Under the pieces are notes generated by a model that had not been told where the DNA came from, did no database searches, and saw nothing but the letters and a program-made list of their open reading frames with translations. From assembly GCF_000382425.1 (NCBI RefSeq), contig NZ_KB908296.1, forward strand, positions 186,001 to 250,000: DNA of 64,000 nucleotides. The letters are read 5' to 3'. This document shows positions 17,302 through 26,290 of this stretch, one piece after another. How positions within the stretch are numbered: the first letter of the stretch is position 1; the number at the start of each line of letters is the position of its first letter. The stretch is from Empedobacter brevis NBRC 14943 = ATCC 43319 (GTDB lineage: Bacteria; Bacteroidota; Bacteroidia; Flavobacteriales; Weeksellaceae). Position numbers and translations under genes: made by a program.

Positions 17302-17319
17302 ATTAGAATAAATCTAAAT
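17302..17319 (+). promoter_or_regulatory. Iron-box-like inverted repeat before siderophore-interacting protein
   Basis: ATTAGAATAAATCTAAAT contains TTAGA and TCTAA half-sites separated by 5 nt; on the other strand it reads as a TTTAGATT/TTCTAAT-type site reminiscent of DtxR/IdeR-like boxes. It ends 6 nt before the ATG. A second palindrome CTAAATTTAG lies at 17276-17285. Metal regulation is inferred from the target gene. Confidence 0.4.
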
Positions 17320-17325
17320 AATCTG

Positions 17326-18168
17326 ATGGGAGAAAAAGTCAAAATTGCGAAGGAGAAGTTCATCTTAAAAAAGAAAGAATTTGTAACACCACATCTTATT
17401 CGCGTTTATTTAGAAAATGATGATGTTTCTTTTTTTGAAAATACTACAATAGGAGGAACGTGTAAATTATTATTTCCTCCGCTTGGAATCCGAGATATTC
17501 ATTATGCAGAGTATGACGATGAAAATAAAAAATGGATTTCACCATCAGAAAAGTTCAAACCTGTTTCCCGTACCTATACTTTACGTAATATAGATACAGA
17601 ACATAATGTGATTGTAATTGATATCGCAAATCATGGACTAAACGGACCAGGTTCTCGTTGGGCAAATGAAGCGAAAGTTGGAGATATGATTGGAGTTTCG
17701 ATGAAGTCGAAAAAGAAGGAATTGGCTCCTAAAACGGATTTTATTTTTCTGGCAGCTGATTTAACAGGTTTACCTGTTATTTCTTCAATTATAGAATCTT
17801 TACCTGCAAAAACGCATGGAGTTGTTTGCGTGGAAGTCCCAACAGAAGACGATATTCATAAAATAGAAACGAAAGCGAATTTAGAGTTTAAATGGATTGT
17901 GAATCAGAATGTAGGAAGTGGAACAGCTTTGTACAGTTTGACTAAAAATCAACAATTTCCGAAACGAAAAGAAGGAAAACGTTTTGCATATGTCGCAGGC
18001 GAATCGAAATCTGTTAAGGAAATTAAATCATTTTTTAAAGATGATTTAGAATGGAAAAAAGACGAATTTTATTGTACATCGCATTGGAAAGCCGGTAAGG
18101 CAGAGAAAAATGCATTAGAAGATTGTCACAATAAAATAGAACAAGAATTGTTGGTAAGAGTTTTCTAA
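17326..18168 (+). CDS. Siderophore-interacting protein (FAD-binding ferric-siderophore reductase)
   Basis: 280-residue flavoprotein of the ViuB/SIP family that reduces ferric siderophores in the cytoplasm to release iron. The FAD-binding motif is VSRTYTLRN (RxYT), then GPGSRWANEAKVGDMIGV for FAD phosphate/NAD(P)H handling; the C-terminal half has FAYVAGESKSVKEIKSFF and the conserved YWKxGK-type segment read here as SHWKAGKAE. Length is normal. Divergent from the phosphatase gene, with an iron-box-like repeat directly before the start codon. Confidence 0.9.
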   Translation: MGEKVKIAKEKFILKKKEFVTPHLIRVYLENDDVSFFENTTIGGTCKLLFPPLGIRDIHYAEYDDENKKWISPSEKFKPVSRTYTLRNIDTEHNVIVIDIANHGLNGPGSRWANEAKVGDMIGVSMKSKKKELAPKTDFIFLAADLTGLPVISSIIESLPAKTHGVVCVEVPTEDDIHKIETKANLEFKWIVNQNVGSGTALYSLTKNQQFPKRKEGKRFAYVAGESKSVKEIKSFFKDDLEWKKDEFYCTSHWKAGKAEKNALEDCHNKIEQELLVRVF

Positions 18169-18188
18169 AAACAAGAGGGATATTTACA

Positions 18189-18224
18189 AAAAAAAGCTTC
18201 ATCAGAAATGGTGAAGCTTTTTTA
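18189..18224 (+). terminator. Terminator after siderophore-interacting protein
   Basis: Stem AAGCTTCA/TGAAGCTT (extended by A and T runs) with a 10-nt loop and a following T-tract. An ATG within it (18208) is in frame with the next gene but lies in the hairpin and is not a plausible start. Confidence 0.8.
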
Positions 18225-18255
18225 TTTCTTATATTTAGTATCTAATTCAATTAAA

Positions 18256-18978
18256 ATGAAATACATATTATTGTTATTTCTCTCAATTTGTTCTTTTGCT
18301 CAAGATAAATTTAAAGTAGAATATGAACGAAGATATTTTATTTCTTTAGATGATCCGAATCCTGAGTCAAAGAAGCTGAGAGAAGAAATGTTTTCTAAAC
18401 CAAAATACATTGCTTTATCTGTTGATGCGAACCAATGTCTTTCCCAAGAAGTAGAGCGAGTAGATAATTCTCAAGGGCCAAAATATTCGATGAAAGTAAT
18501 TGGTGGTTACAAGGATTTAGAAAGTTTTTATGATTTTGACAATAATACAAAAACAATTAGGAGAGAAATGGATTCAAAAATCTATAACATTTCAGATTCT
18601 ATTACAACATATAAATGGAATATAACACGAGAAACCAAAAAGATAAAAGGCTACGATGTAAGAAAAGCAATAGTTGTTGATGCTAATTTTAGCATAGAAG
18701 CGTGGTATGTTCCTACGATAAAATCGAAATGTGGACCAGAAGAATATAATGGTTTACCGGGCTTATTATTAGAATTGAAAAGAACATCTTTGAAAGATGA
18801 AAATCAATATACGACTTATAAATTAGAATCAATTTCGATTGATAATAAATTAAAATTACAAAAGCCAAGTAAAGGAAAAGTAATTTTGTTATCAGAATTT
18901 GAAAAACTAGAAGGAGAATATTATCAAAAAATACAAGAAAATATCAATAAAAACAGAGGAGTTGACAGAGGAGATTAA
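18256..18978 (+). CDS. GLPGLI family protein
   Basis: 240-residue secreted protein with a signal peptide (MKYILLLFLSICSFAQ) and the diagnostic YNGLPGLLLELK near residue 180, preceded by the typical AWYVPTIKSKCGPEEYNGLPG context. GLPGLI proteins are Bacteroidota-specific, of unknown function, and are usually encoded beside a CarboxypepD_reg/TonB-like outer-membrane barrel protein, exactly as here (convergent neighbour 19016-21754). I start at 18256 so that the signal peptide is N-terminal; an in-frame upstream ATG at 18208 lies inside a terminator. Confidence 0.85.
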   Translation: MKYILLLFLSICSFAQDKFKVEYERRYFISLDDPNPESKKLREEMFSKPKYIALSVDANQCLSQEVERVDNSQGPKYSMKVIGGYKDLESFYDFDNNTKTIRREMDSKIYNISDSITTYKWNITRETKKIKGYDVRKAIVVDANFSIEAWYVPTIKSKCGPEEYNGLPGLLLELKRTSLKDENQYTTYKLESISIDNKLKLQKPSKGKVILLSEFEKLEGEYYQKIQENINKNRGVDRGD

Positions 18979-18983
18979 AATAC

Positions 18984-19012
18984 AAAAACGGCTTAATTTT
19001 GAGCCGTTTTTC
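18984..19012. terminator. Terminator between GLPGLI gene and outer-membrane protein gene
   Basis: 10-bp perfect stem AAAAACGGCT/AGCCGTTTTT with an 8-nt loop; A-run left and T-run right allow use by both convergent genes. Confidence 0.85.
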
Positions 19013-19015
19013 CAG

Positions 19016-21754
19016 TTATTGCATATCCATTATTCGCATTCCGCCTCTTTCTCGTCGATCTCCACGGTTTGCCGACTTTCCTCCAAATTGGTTGAGGTTA
19101 AATGTTAGGGAAAACATCATAAAGCGTGTTAAGATGTTATTACGTTCATCGCGAATATATTCATCAGAAATTGTACGTGTAAAACTGTTATTTTGATTTA
19201 ATACATCATAAATCTTTATCCCTGCTTCTAGTTTATCATTGAAAAAACGATACATTAAACTGGTGTTCCATAAAAAGAAATCACGTTTAAAGCCAGCTGC
19301 CATTCTCGAATTGTAATTGTAATTAAAGTCATTTGTCCAGCTTAGATTTTTAGGCCAGTTCGCAATTGTTCTTATTCCGAAATTATGCGTGATATTATCT
19401 TGCCCGTCAATTTGATAATTCTTGTACTTGGATTTTGTAAAATTTAACCGATACGAAGGTGAAATTGTTAAATAATCTCCATAATCCCAATTCAGTCTTA
19501 GGGTTGGAGAAAGAGTCGTGTTATACGATTCATATTTTTGGTTGTCATTAAAACCTTGATTTAATCCGTAACTTGCAGAGACTCCCAGGTTCATTCGGAA
19601 TTTATTCATTCCTTTTTGGTATTGTTTGTTGAACGATAAATTCCCATTCAATCTGTAATTTCCTGTAATATTTTCGTAGGTAATAGTTCTGGTCAAATTC
19701 TCATCAGTTACGATAGCATTCACAATACTGGATTCGTTGTACGTGTAATTAAGAAATGCATTAAATCCCTGGCGTGTTTTACGATCAAAATTTCCAAACA
19801 TCATACTAAAACTATGTGCTTTGTTCGGATCAAGATTAGGATTTCCAGTTATTGTACTGGTAAGAGAAGATTGATCTTCAATGGCTAGTAATTGACTGGC
19901 AGAAGGTAAACTTGTGTTGTAGTTGTACATCAACATCAACGAATTATTTCCTTTTTGATAACGAATGTTCCCTTGTAATTGAGGCAGCGTTTTGTTTACA
20001 GTCAAGTTTTCAACACTTGTTTTATATTGACCAAAATTATCCTGGTTATAAATATTTGCACCAACTTTTACAGTTGCCGAAAGTTTCGATTTATCCAGCA
20101 AAAACTGAGCATATGGGTTAAATAAAGTAGATTTAGTTGTAAATAACCTTGTCAAATCACTGTTTACCTCATCAAATTCTCCTGTAAGTTCGTTGTAGTT
20201 TAATGAATAGTTATTGGTTTCCGAATCAGTAATGTCGTAAGAAGACCCAACGGAAACCTTGATAGAATCTGTTACAGGTAAGGTATATTTTAAATCAAAA
20301 GTATAAGAATTATTTTTTGAATTATTTTTTGAATTAACATTACGGTTTGTATCAGCTCTTGTTCCGTCATAAAAAACGGCACTCGAAATTTCACGTTGAT
20401 CAGTGTTTGTTGCTGAAACAGAGATTCCTGAGTTAAAATCTAAATATGAGCTATTTCCGAATTTTTGATTGATTGATAACTGATTTCCAAATGTATTCGA
20501 ATTTGATTTTGAATGAATGTTTTGGTCAGTTTGATTTTTAAGAACACCATCCTGATCAATACTTTCACCGTCACCAATTTTAGAGGATGTAGCAGAAGAA
20601 TTGTTAAAAGTTGGATAAACGTAAATTTTTGTGTTCTTGTTTGTCCATTCTAAATTTGTTCCAAAATTATGTCCGTAATTTTCAGTTTTCGAATTTGTAT
20701 TTGATGTTGTTGTAAAGGTATTATTAGGGTTAAGATTTTCTTGAAGTGTAAAATTTTCATTCTTATTGTAAGAATGATTCAATCGGTAATCAGCACCAAT
20801 TTTTAGTTTTTCACTCAATTGATCATTGTAATTTAAACCAATTGAAGTATTGGTGGTTATTCCGTCCGAGCTTCTTCGTCCCATTCCTCCACGGCCACGA
20901 GAACCTTCACCGTTTACCATTCCGGAAGAGGCAATATCTGTTGAAGAACCAATTAAACTTATTTTCTTTTTACCTTTAAAATAATTGGCCATTAAGTTGC
21001 CTTCATAATGATTATCGGTACCATATCCTGCAGATGCTTTTAGCATATATCCTTTTTTCTTATCTTCTTTTAAGGTTATATTCAAGGATGATTTGTCTGA
21101 TTTTGAACGCTCTCCTGAAAATTTTTCATTTTTTGTTTTGTAATCAGAAACTTGTATTTTATTGATAATATCTGCAGGTAGATTTTCTAAAGCAACTTTT
21201 CCATCTGTACCAAAGAAAGGTTCTCCATCAATTAAAATTTCGTTGATATCTTTTCCATTTACGGTTATTTTACCACTTTCGTCCATCTCAAAACCAGGTA
21301 ATTCTTTCAGGAGTGTTTCCAGGTTAGCGTTTGGTTTTACTTTATACGAGTCTGCATTATATTCAATTGTATCCTGCTTTATAACAATAGGTTCTACATT
21401 GGTTACAAGGACTTCGTCCAAATCATAGATCATAGGATTGATGATAATTGTTCCAAGATCAATGGAGTGTTTAATGGATTCAAAATTTTGTTTAAAAATA
21501 CCTTCTAAAGCATCATCAATAATGAGATATACAGGGTTTTGTTGAGTAGAAATTTCTAATTTAAAAACTCCTGAAGCATCCGTCTTTGTAGTAGAAATTT
21601 TAGTCGAATCGGATGTATTTCCTAAACTAACTTCAACATCAGTCAAAGGAAACTGAAGTACATCAGTCACTTTACCGGTCATCGTAATTTTTTCTTGAGC
21701 GAAGGATAATATCGTTACGAAACTAAAAAGAAATGCTAGAATATATTTTGTCAT
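19016..21754 (-). CDS. Outer-membrane beta-barrel protein with carboxypeptidase-regulatory-like N-terminus
   Basis: About 912-residue TonB-receptor-like protein (outer-membrane protein beta-barrel family). Signal peptide ends SFAQ; residues about 25-100 form a CarboxypepD_reg-like beta-sandwich (ITMTGKVTDVLQFPLTDVEVSLG), then a plug-like segment (LLKELPGFEMDESGKITVNGKDINEILIDGEPFFG) and a long Asn/Thr/Ser-rich barrel. The C-terminus is Gly/Arg-rich (GDRRERGGM). No TonB box is evident. Start chosen at the ATG 21754 (MTKYILAF); a GTG at 21775 would add seven residues. Paired with the convergent GLPGLI gene; ligand unknown. Confidence 0.82.
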   Translation of the reverse strand: MTKYILAFLFSFVTILSFAQEKITMTGKVTDVLQFPLTDVEVSLGNTSDSTKISTTKTDASGVFKLEISTQQNPVYLIIDDALEGIFKQNFESIKHSIDLGTIIINPMIYDLDEVLVTNVEPIVIKQDTIEYNADSYKVKPNANLETLLKELPGFEMDESGKITVNGKDINEILIDGEPFFGTDGKVALENLPADIINKIQVSDYKTKNEKFSGERSKSDKSSLNITLKEDKKKGYMLKASAGYGTDNHYEGNLMANYFKGKKKISLIGSSTDIASSGMVNGEGSRGRGGMGRRSSDGITTNTSIGLNYNDQLSEKLKIGADYRLNHSYNKNENFTLQENLNPNNTFTTTSNTNSKTENYGHNFGTNLEWTNKNTKIYVYPTFNNSSATSSKIGDGESIDQDGVLKNQTDQNIHSKSNSNTFGNQLSINQKFGNSSYLDFNSGISVSATNTDQREISSAVFYDGTRADTNRNVNSKNNSKNNSYTFDLKYTLPVTDSIKVSVGSSYDITDSETNNYSLNYNELTGEFDEVNSDLTRLFTTKSTLFNPYAQFLLDKSKLSATVKVGANIYNQDNFGQYKTSVENLTVNKTLPQLQGNIRYQKGNNSLMLMYNYNTSLPSASQLLAIEDQSSLTSTITGNPNLDPNKAHSFSMMFGNFDRKTRQGFNAFLNYTYNESSIVNAIVTDENLTRTITYENITGNYRLNGNLSFNKQYQKGMNKFRMNLGVSASYGLNQGFNDNQKYESYNTTLSPTLRLNWDYGDYLTISPSYRLNFTKSKYKNYQIDGQDNITHNFGIRTIANWPKNLSWTNDFNYNYNSRMAAGFKRDFFLWNTSLMYRFFNDKLEAGIKIYDVLNQNNSFTRTISDEYIRDERNNILTRFMMFSLTFNLNQFGGKSANRGDRRERGGMRIMDMQ

Positions 21755-21813
21755 ATGATGAATTGATTTCTTCACCTGTTAGACATCAAATTTTGAGCAA
21801 AGTTTAATGTTGA

Positions 21814-22323
21814 TTAAAGTTTTTTCCAGCTTTTATCCGAAATCTTTGAAATATCAATATCTGATGTCGTAATAAAAAGCGGTGTGATTTTTACAACACG
21901 TTTTACTTGGGTTGTTTTCAGGTTAGATTCCGGGCAATATGTTTCAAGCAATACAATAGTTTCAGCATTTGATGAATTGGATTGGTACAGTGTTTTTTTT
22001 ATCTTTTTATCTATTTTCCAATCTGTACAACTTCCGATACTGAAATATTCGAAGGTTAAGAGCGGTATTAAACCAATGATAATTCCAAAAACAAATTTCA
22101 TGATATTCATAAAACTCCATCCCTCTTTCTTTTTTATTGAGACAAGAAAAATAATGTAAATACTAACTGCTGCTACAAAAGTTAATATTTTAGGGAATAA
22201 TTTGGAAAACTGCTGATTAGCGAATTCTAAACTGATAAAGTCTCCAATCAGAAAGTACCCAATAAACCATATAATAAAAATTGTACAGATGATTAAGATA
22301 ATGTTTCGAAGAGTTTTATTCAT
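21814..22323 (-). CDS. Hypothetical membrane protein (three predicted helices)
   Basis: 169 residues, not recognised. Hydrophobic segments at about residues 8-28 (NIILIICTIFIIWFIGYFLI), 45-62 (KILTFVAAVSIYIIFLV) and 75-95 (MKFVFGIIIGLIPLLTF) suggest three membrane helices, followed by a soluble C-terminal domain of about 75 residues with two cysteines (SCTDWK and TYCPE) and basic/Ser-rich content. It lies 59 nt upstream of the barrel-protein gene and downstream of the mutase terminator, so it may be cotranscribed with the barrel protein. No function is proposed. Confidence 0.6.
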   Translation of the reverse strand: MNKTLRNIILIICTIFIIWFIGYFLIGDFISLEFANQQFSKLFPKILTFVAAVSIYIIFLVSIKKKEGWSFMNIMKFVFGIIIGLIPLLTFEYFSIGSCTDWKIDKKIKKTLYQSNSSNAETIVLLETYCPESNLKTTQVKRVVKITPLFITTSDIDISKISDKSWKKL

Positions 22324-22358
22324 TTCGCTTTAAGGTTTGTGTGGTATAAATATAAAAA

Positions 22359-22382
22359 TATTCCTGTCAATAGACAGGAATA
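22359..22382 (-). terminator. Terminator of the methylmalonyl-CoA mutase gene
   Basis: 10-bp perfect stem TATTCCTGTC/GACAGGAATA with an AATA loop; on the minus strand it is followed by a T-rich run (TTTTTATA), 17 nt after the mutase stop codon. Confidence 0.75.
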
Positions 22383-22399
22383 CTCGTACTAAAATAGAT

Positions 22400-24532
22400 T
22401 TATTTATAAGATTTCAATAAATTCTCTAAAATTTCGCAAGCACATTCAGCCAGATTAGTTCCTGGTCCAAAAATTGCATCTGCACCGTTTTGGTAAAGAT
22501 AATCATAATCTTGACGAGGAATAACTCCTCCAACAACAATGTAAACATCATCTCTACCAAGTTCCTTTAGCTGTTTCACAACTTCCGGAACCAGTGTTTT
22601 ATGTCCCGCAGCTAATGAAGAAATTCCTAAAATGTGAACATCATTCTCTACGGCTTGTTTTGCAACTTCAGCAGGTGTTTGGAACAATGGAGAAATATCC
22701 ACATCAAATCCCATATCCGCAAATGAAGTTGCCACAACTTTAGCTCCGCGATCGTGACCATCTTGTCCCATTTTTGCAACCATAATACGTGGACGGCGTC
22801 CGTCTTCTTCTGCAAACTCGTCTGCTAAATTACGAGCTTCTTCAAATTTATTCATCTTACCGGCTTCCATAGCATAAACTCCTTGAATTCCTCTTGTAAT
22901 TGCTTTATGGCGACCAAAAACAGTTTCTAATGCATCAGAAATCTCGCCTAATGTTACACGACGTCGGGCTGCTTCAATAGACAAGGCTAATAAATTACCC
23001 TCTCCGGTTTCAGCAGATTTTGTTAATTGTTCCAATATCTCTTGAACAGCATCACTGTTACGTTCTGATTTGATTTGATTTAAGCGATCAATTTGTTTTT
23101 GACGCACAGCAGTATTGTCAACCTCTAAAATATCAAATTCTTGTTGTTCTAATTTTGAACGATAAGCATTTACTCCTACAATAGCTACTTCTCCCGAATC
23201 AATTTTCGCTTGTTTCTTAGCGGCCGCTTCTTCAATCCGCATTTTCGGAATTCCTGCTTCTATTGCTTGTGTCATTCCTCCTAGTTCGCGAACTTCCTGA
23301 ATGTACTCCCAAGCTTGATTCGCCATTTCATTCGTCAAAGATTCAATCATAAAACTTCCTCCAAAAGGATCTGCAGTTCTACAAATTTGTGTCTCTTCTT
23401 GCAAAATGATTTGAGTATTACGTGCAATACGAGCAGAGAAGTCTGTAGGCAAAGCAATGGCTTCATCCAATGCATTCGTGTGTAGAGATTGTGTTCCGCC
23501 TAAAGCAGCAGCTAATGCTTCAATCGCTGTGCGGCCAATATTGTTATAAGGTTCCTGCTCTGTTAAACTCCAGCCTGAAGTTTGACAGTGCGTTCGTAAC
23601 ATCAACGATTTTTTATTTTGAGGCTCAAATTCCTGCATTAATTTTGCCCATAACATACGGGCTGCTCTCATTTTTGCAATTTCCTGAGGGAAATTCATTC
23701 CGATTGCCCAGAAAAATGATAATCGAGGTGCAAAATCATCTACTTTCAGTCCGGCTTCCAGCCCGGTTTTTACATACTCATAACCATCAGCCAAGGTATA
23801 AGCCATTTCCAGAACAGGTGTCGCTCCGGCTTCTTGCATATGATAGCCTGAAATTGAAATGGAATTAAAACGAGGAATATATTTAGAGGTGTATTCGAAA
23901 ATATCTGCAATGATTTTCATAGAAGGAGTTGGTGGATAAATATAGGTGTTACGCACCATGAACTCTTTCAAAATATCATTCTGAATGGTTCCTGAAAGTT
24001 GTTCTTGCGAAACTCCTTGCTCTTCTGCAGCAACAATGTAGAATGCTAAAATAGGAAGAACAGCTCCGTTCATTGTCATGGAAACGGAAATTTTATCCAA
24101 CGGAATTTCATTGAACAAAATTTTCATATCTTCGACAGAATCAATAGCAACACCTGCTTTTCCCACGTCTCCAACAACGCGTTCGTGGTCTGAATCATAA
24201 CCACGGTGAGTTGCCAAATCAAATGCGACAGAAAGACCTTTCTGCCCGGCGGCTAAATTTCTTTTATAGAAAGCATTCGATTCTTCTGCAGTAGAAAAAC
24301 CGGCATATTGACGAATTGTCCATGGTTGACGTACGTACATTGTCGTGTATGGTCCTCGTAAATATGGAGCAACTCCCGGAAGAAAATTAATTTGTTTCAG
24401 ATCTTTTACATCATCGTAATTGTAATCACTTTTAACTTGTAAACTATCTAATTCAAATGACTCTATTTGTGATGGATTAGAATTTAGATTTCGTTTAAAT
24501 CTTAAATTCGAAAAATCTGTTCTGTGATTCAT
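22400..24532 (-). CDS. scpA: Methylmalonyl-CoA mutase, large (catalytic) subunit
   Basis: 710-residue adenosylcobalamin-dependent mutase interconverting L-methylmalonyl-CoA and succinyl-CoA (propionate metabolism). The TIM-barrel part has [26 protein letters not shown], and the C-terminal B12-binding domain contains [12 protein letters not shown] (DxHxxG, cobalamin His ligand) and [12 protein letters not shown]. Length matches E. coli Sbm (homodimer) and MutB-type subunits. No small-subunit gene is adjacent, so the enzyme may be a homodimer or its partner is elsewhere. The chaperone GTPase MeaB is in this window at 37657-38628. Confidence 0.95.
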   Translation of the reverse strand: MNHRTDFSNLRFKRNLNSNPSQIESFELDSLQVKSDYNYDDVKDLKQINFLPGVAPYLRGPYTTMYVRQPWTIRQYAGFSTAEESNAFYKRNLAAGQKGLSVAFDLATHRGYDSDHERVVGDVGKAGVAIDSVEDMKILFNEIPLDKISVSMTMNGAVLPILAFYIVAAEEQGVSQEQLSGTIQNDILKEFMVRNTYIYPPTPSMKIIADIFEYTSKYIPRFNSISISGYHMQEAGATPVLEMAYTLADGYEYVKTGLEAGLKVDDFAPRLSFFWAIGMNFPQEIAKMRAARMLWAKLMQEFEPQNKKSLMLRTHCQTSGWSLTEQEPYNNIGRTAIEALAAALGGTQSLHTNALDEAIALPTDFSARIARNTQIILQEETQICRTADPFGGSFMIESLTNEMANQAWEYIQEVRELGGMTQAIEAGIPKMRIEEAAAKKQAKIDSGEVAIVGVNAYRSKLEQQEFDILEVDNTAVRQKQIDRLNQIKSERNSDAVQEILEQLTKSAETGEGNLLALSIEAARRRVTLGEISDALETVFGRHKAITRGIQGVYAMEAGKMNKFEEARNLADEFAEEDGRRPRIMVAKMGQDGHDRGAKVVATSFADMGFDVDISPLFQTPAEVAKQAVENDVHILGISSLAAGHKTLVPEVVKQLKELGRDDVYIVVGGVIPRQDYDYLYQNGADAIFGPGTNLAECACEILENLLKSYK

Positions 24533-24696
24533 CTTGCTAAGATAAATAATTATCGATTAGATTTTATAAAATAGCTTTTTTTTGAAAACTCTTTTTCAAC
24601 TTTTTTATCAACAAACATTCAAAATAGAGATGAATTATTGTTTTTGGTAGAATTATTGATTATCAATAAATTAAAAACGCACAAAAAATAGTTATT

Positions 24697-25740
24697 ATGA
24701 AATTAGAGTTTAGTAACAAAAATATTCCTGAAATTCTAGGTGAATTTAAGGATAAAAATACCTTCGAATGGCAAGATCATATTTTTGAGCTGATGGAAAG
24801 AATGGATCAAAAAGAAGAGATTGTTAATTTTCATTATTTGCGGGAAGATAATATTTATGTTTCCAATTTTAGCCACCAGTTTGTCAATGCAAGTTTTCAA
24901 TCACTGAACAAATTTTTAGGATTGAAAAGAGGTGATTCTGCTCTCTTAAATTCATCAGTCTTAGAAAACGAGGGAGAAATTTCGTTGGTTCAAGCGATAG
25001 AAGGAGGATTGGATTTATATTGTCACGAAGATGCGGATAAAGTTAAAATTCCATTAACAGGAGATGGTCAAGATGAGATAGGTTATGCATTAAATTATGC
25101 CTATTTAACAAAAGACCAATTGGAAAATTCTTTTTCAGATTTGGCTAGGATAGAAAAGGTAGCGATAGAAAGTGATACTTTATCTTCCGGATTAATTCAG
25201 AAATTAAAAGAGCAAACTAAAACGAATTTTTATCAAGTATTTACAGCAAATGGATTTCCGGTTGCTGTAAAAAAAATAGATGAAAATGAATATACTGTTT
25301 TAGATAAGGTTGAAATATCAGAAGATGAAAAAGGTAATTTAGTCTTGAATTCTCCATATGAAACAGAAACACTTAATCTGTATAGACAAGCAGTTATTTC
25401 TGATGATCAACGAAAATTTAGATGGATCTCCGGAAACGAATGCAAGCTGAACGGAAGACAGGTGGTAAATTTGGAATTGATTGAAGAAAAATTAAAACCA
25501 TATATTGAGTATAACTTTATTGTGATTGCTTTCCCCAAAAAAGGAAGCAATGAAGATGTCATTTCTTTGGTAATTGAGAGTCGTTTTGCAGAGCATGTAG
25601 ATATTCCGAAAAGAGAATTACAACCGGACGAGATTCCGCAGCAAACATTTTTCATCGGAGATTTTCCGAAAAGTAACGACAAAGCTGCAATACGAGCAGA
25701 ATTGATCCGGTTATTAAATGAAACGAATGAAAATACTTAA
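24697..25740 (+). CDS. MenE-like (O-succinylbenzoate-CoA ligase-related) protein lacking AMP-binding motifs
   Basis: 347 residues, cytoplasmic. It shows the layout of flavobacterial MenE: FEWQDHIFELM at the N-terminus, FLGLKRGDSALL, AIEGGLDLYCHE, LVLNSPYETETLNL, KFRWISG followed by VVNLELIEEKLKPYI, and a final FFIGDFPKSNDKAAIR. However the ANL P-loop (S/T-S/T-G-S-T-G-x-P-K) is absent, the YGMTE motif is replaced by YQVFTANGF, and the GRxD hinge is SGNEC. Thus it looks like a degenerate, probably non-catalytic ANL-superfamily protein. The homology is my recognition from remembered family sequences. The reading frame is intact, with normal codon use. Ends in a 56-bp palindrome. Confidence 0.6.
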   Translation: MKLEFSNKNIPEILGEFKDKNTFEWQDHIFELMERMDQKEEIVNFHYLREDNIYVSNFSHQFVNASFQSLNKFLGLKRGDSALLNSSVLENEGEISLVQAIEGGLDLYCHEDADKVKIPLTGDGQDEIGYALNYAYLTKDQLENSFSDLARIEKVAIESDTLSSGLIQKLKEQTKTNFYQVFTANGFPVAVKKIDENEYTVLDKVEISEDEKGNLVLNSPYETETLNLYRQAVISDDQRKFRWISGNECKLNGRQVVNLELIEEKLKPYIEYNFIVIAFPKKGSNEDVISLVIESRFAEHVDIPKRELQPDEIPQQTFFIGDFPKSNDKAAIRAELIRLLNETNENT

Positions 25741-25789
25741 AATAAAAAGACGGTTACTACCCGTAGTAACCGTCTTTTTATTTTAAGTA
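25734..25789. terminator. Bidirectional terminator: 56-bp palindrome
   Basis: 27-bp perfect inverted repeat around a CC centre (GACGGTTACTAC-CC-GTAGTAACCGTC core, flanked by TTTTTATTTTAAGTA on the right and its complement on the left). It includes the stop codon of the MenE-like gene (25738-25740) and ends 11 nt before the stop of the convergent small gene. Confidence 0.9.
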
Positions 25790-25799
25790 ATACACAACA

Positions 25800-26069
25800 C
25801 TAGTATTGAATATCAATTAAAGATTTTAATGGAATTAACACTCCATTCTTTATTTGTAAAAACTTATCTGTGACAGACCAAACCGTTGTCTCTATTTTTT
25901 TAGGACCTTGATCCGTTTGGAATGTAATATACGCTTTTGATTTGAATTCGTTTCCTAGTCTAACAGCCCCATATAATTTATTTACTTCTACCGTAACTTC
26001 GTCTTTTGGCGCGTCTAAAAATTTATAGTTTCTTACTTCTTCTTTCTCTATAAGTTCTGCTTTCATCAT
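25800..26069 (-). CDS. Small conserved flavobacterial protein of unknown function
   Basis: 89 residues, no signal peptide or membrane segment. The composition is balanced and globular, with the clear pattern VEVNKLYGAVRLGNEFKSKAY / TVWSVTDKFLQIKNGVLIPLKSL suggesting an all-beta fold. I recall similar uncharacterised proteins in other Bacteroidota but can name no family. Start may be either of two consecutive ATGs (26069 or 26066). The gene is monocistronic, with 221 nt of AT-rich sequence upstream before era. Confidence 0.65.
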   Translation of the reverse strand: MMKAELIEKEEVRNYKFLDAPKDEVTVEVNKLYGAVRLGNEFKSKAYITFQTDQGPKKIETTVWSVTDKFLQIKNGVLIPLKSLIDIQY

Positions 26070-26278
26070 TTTTTTAAATTTTGGTTAATTTAATTTTTCC
26101 GTAACACGAGTATGAAATTAATCATATTTTTCAATAAACCATAACTTTCGTCATATTTTTTTGAACTTAATTAGAATTATTCAAAATACAGACCAAAATC
26201 AATTTATTACATTAAAATTTGATTAGAATTTATACTTTTCTTCAAAATATAAATCTGAAATATTACTAAAGAAATCAC

Positions 26279-26286
26279 TAAATTTG
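26279..26286 (+). promoter_or_regulatory. -7 element (TAAATTTG) very close to era start
   Basis: TAAATTTG fits the TAnnTTTG consensus but ends only 4 nt before the era ATG, so the transcript would be leaderless or nearly so. No -33 element is seen at the correct distance. Confidence 0.35.
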
Positions 26287-26290
26287 CAGA

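Noticed and set aside
18208-18255. Upstream extension of the GLPGLI gene from ATG 18208
   Set aside because: Lies inside the terminator hairpin of the preceding gene and would bury the signal peptide.
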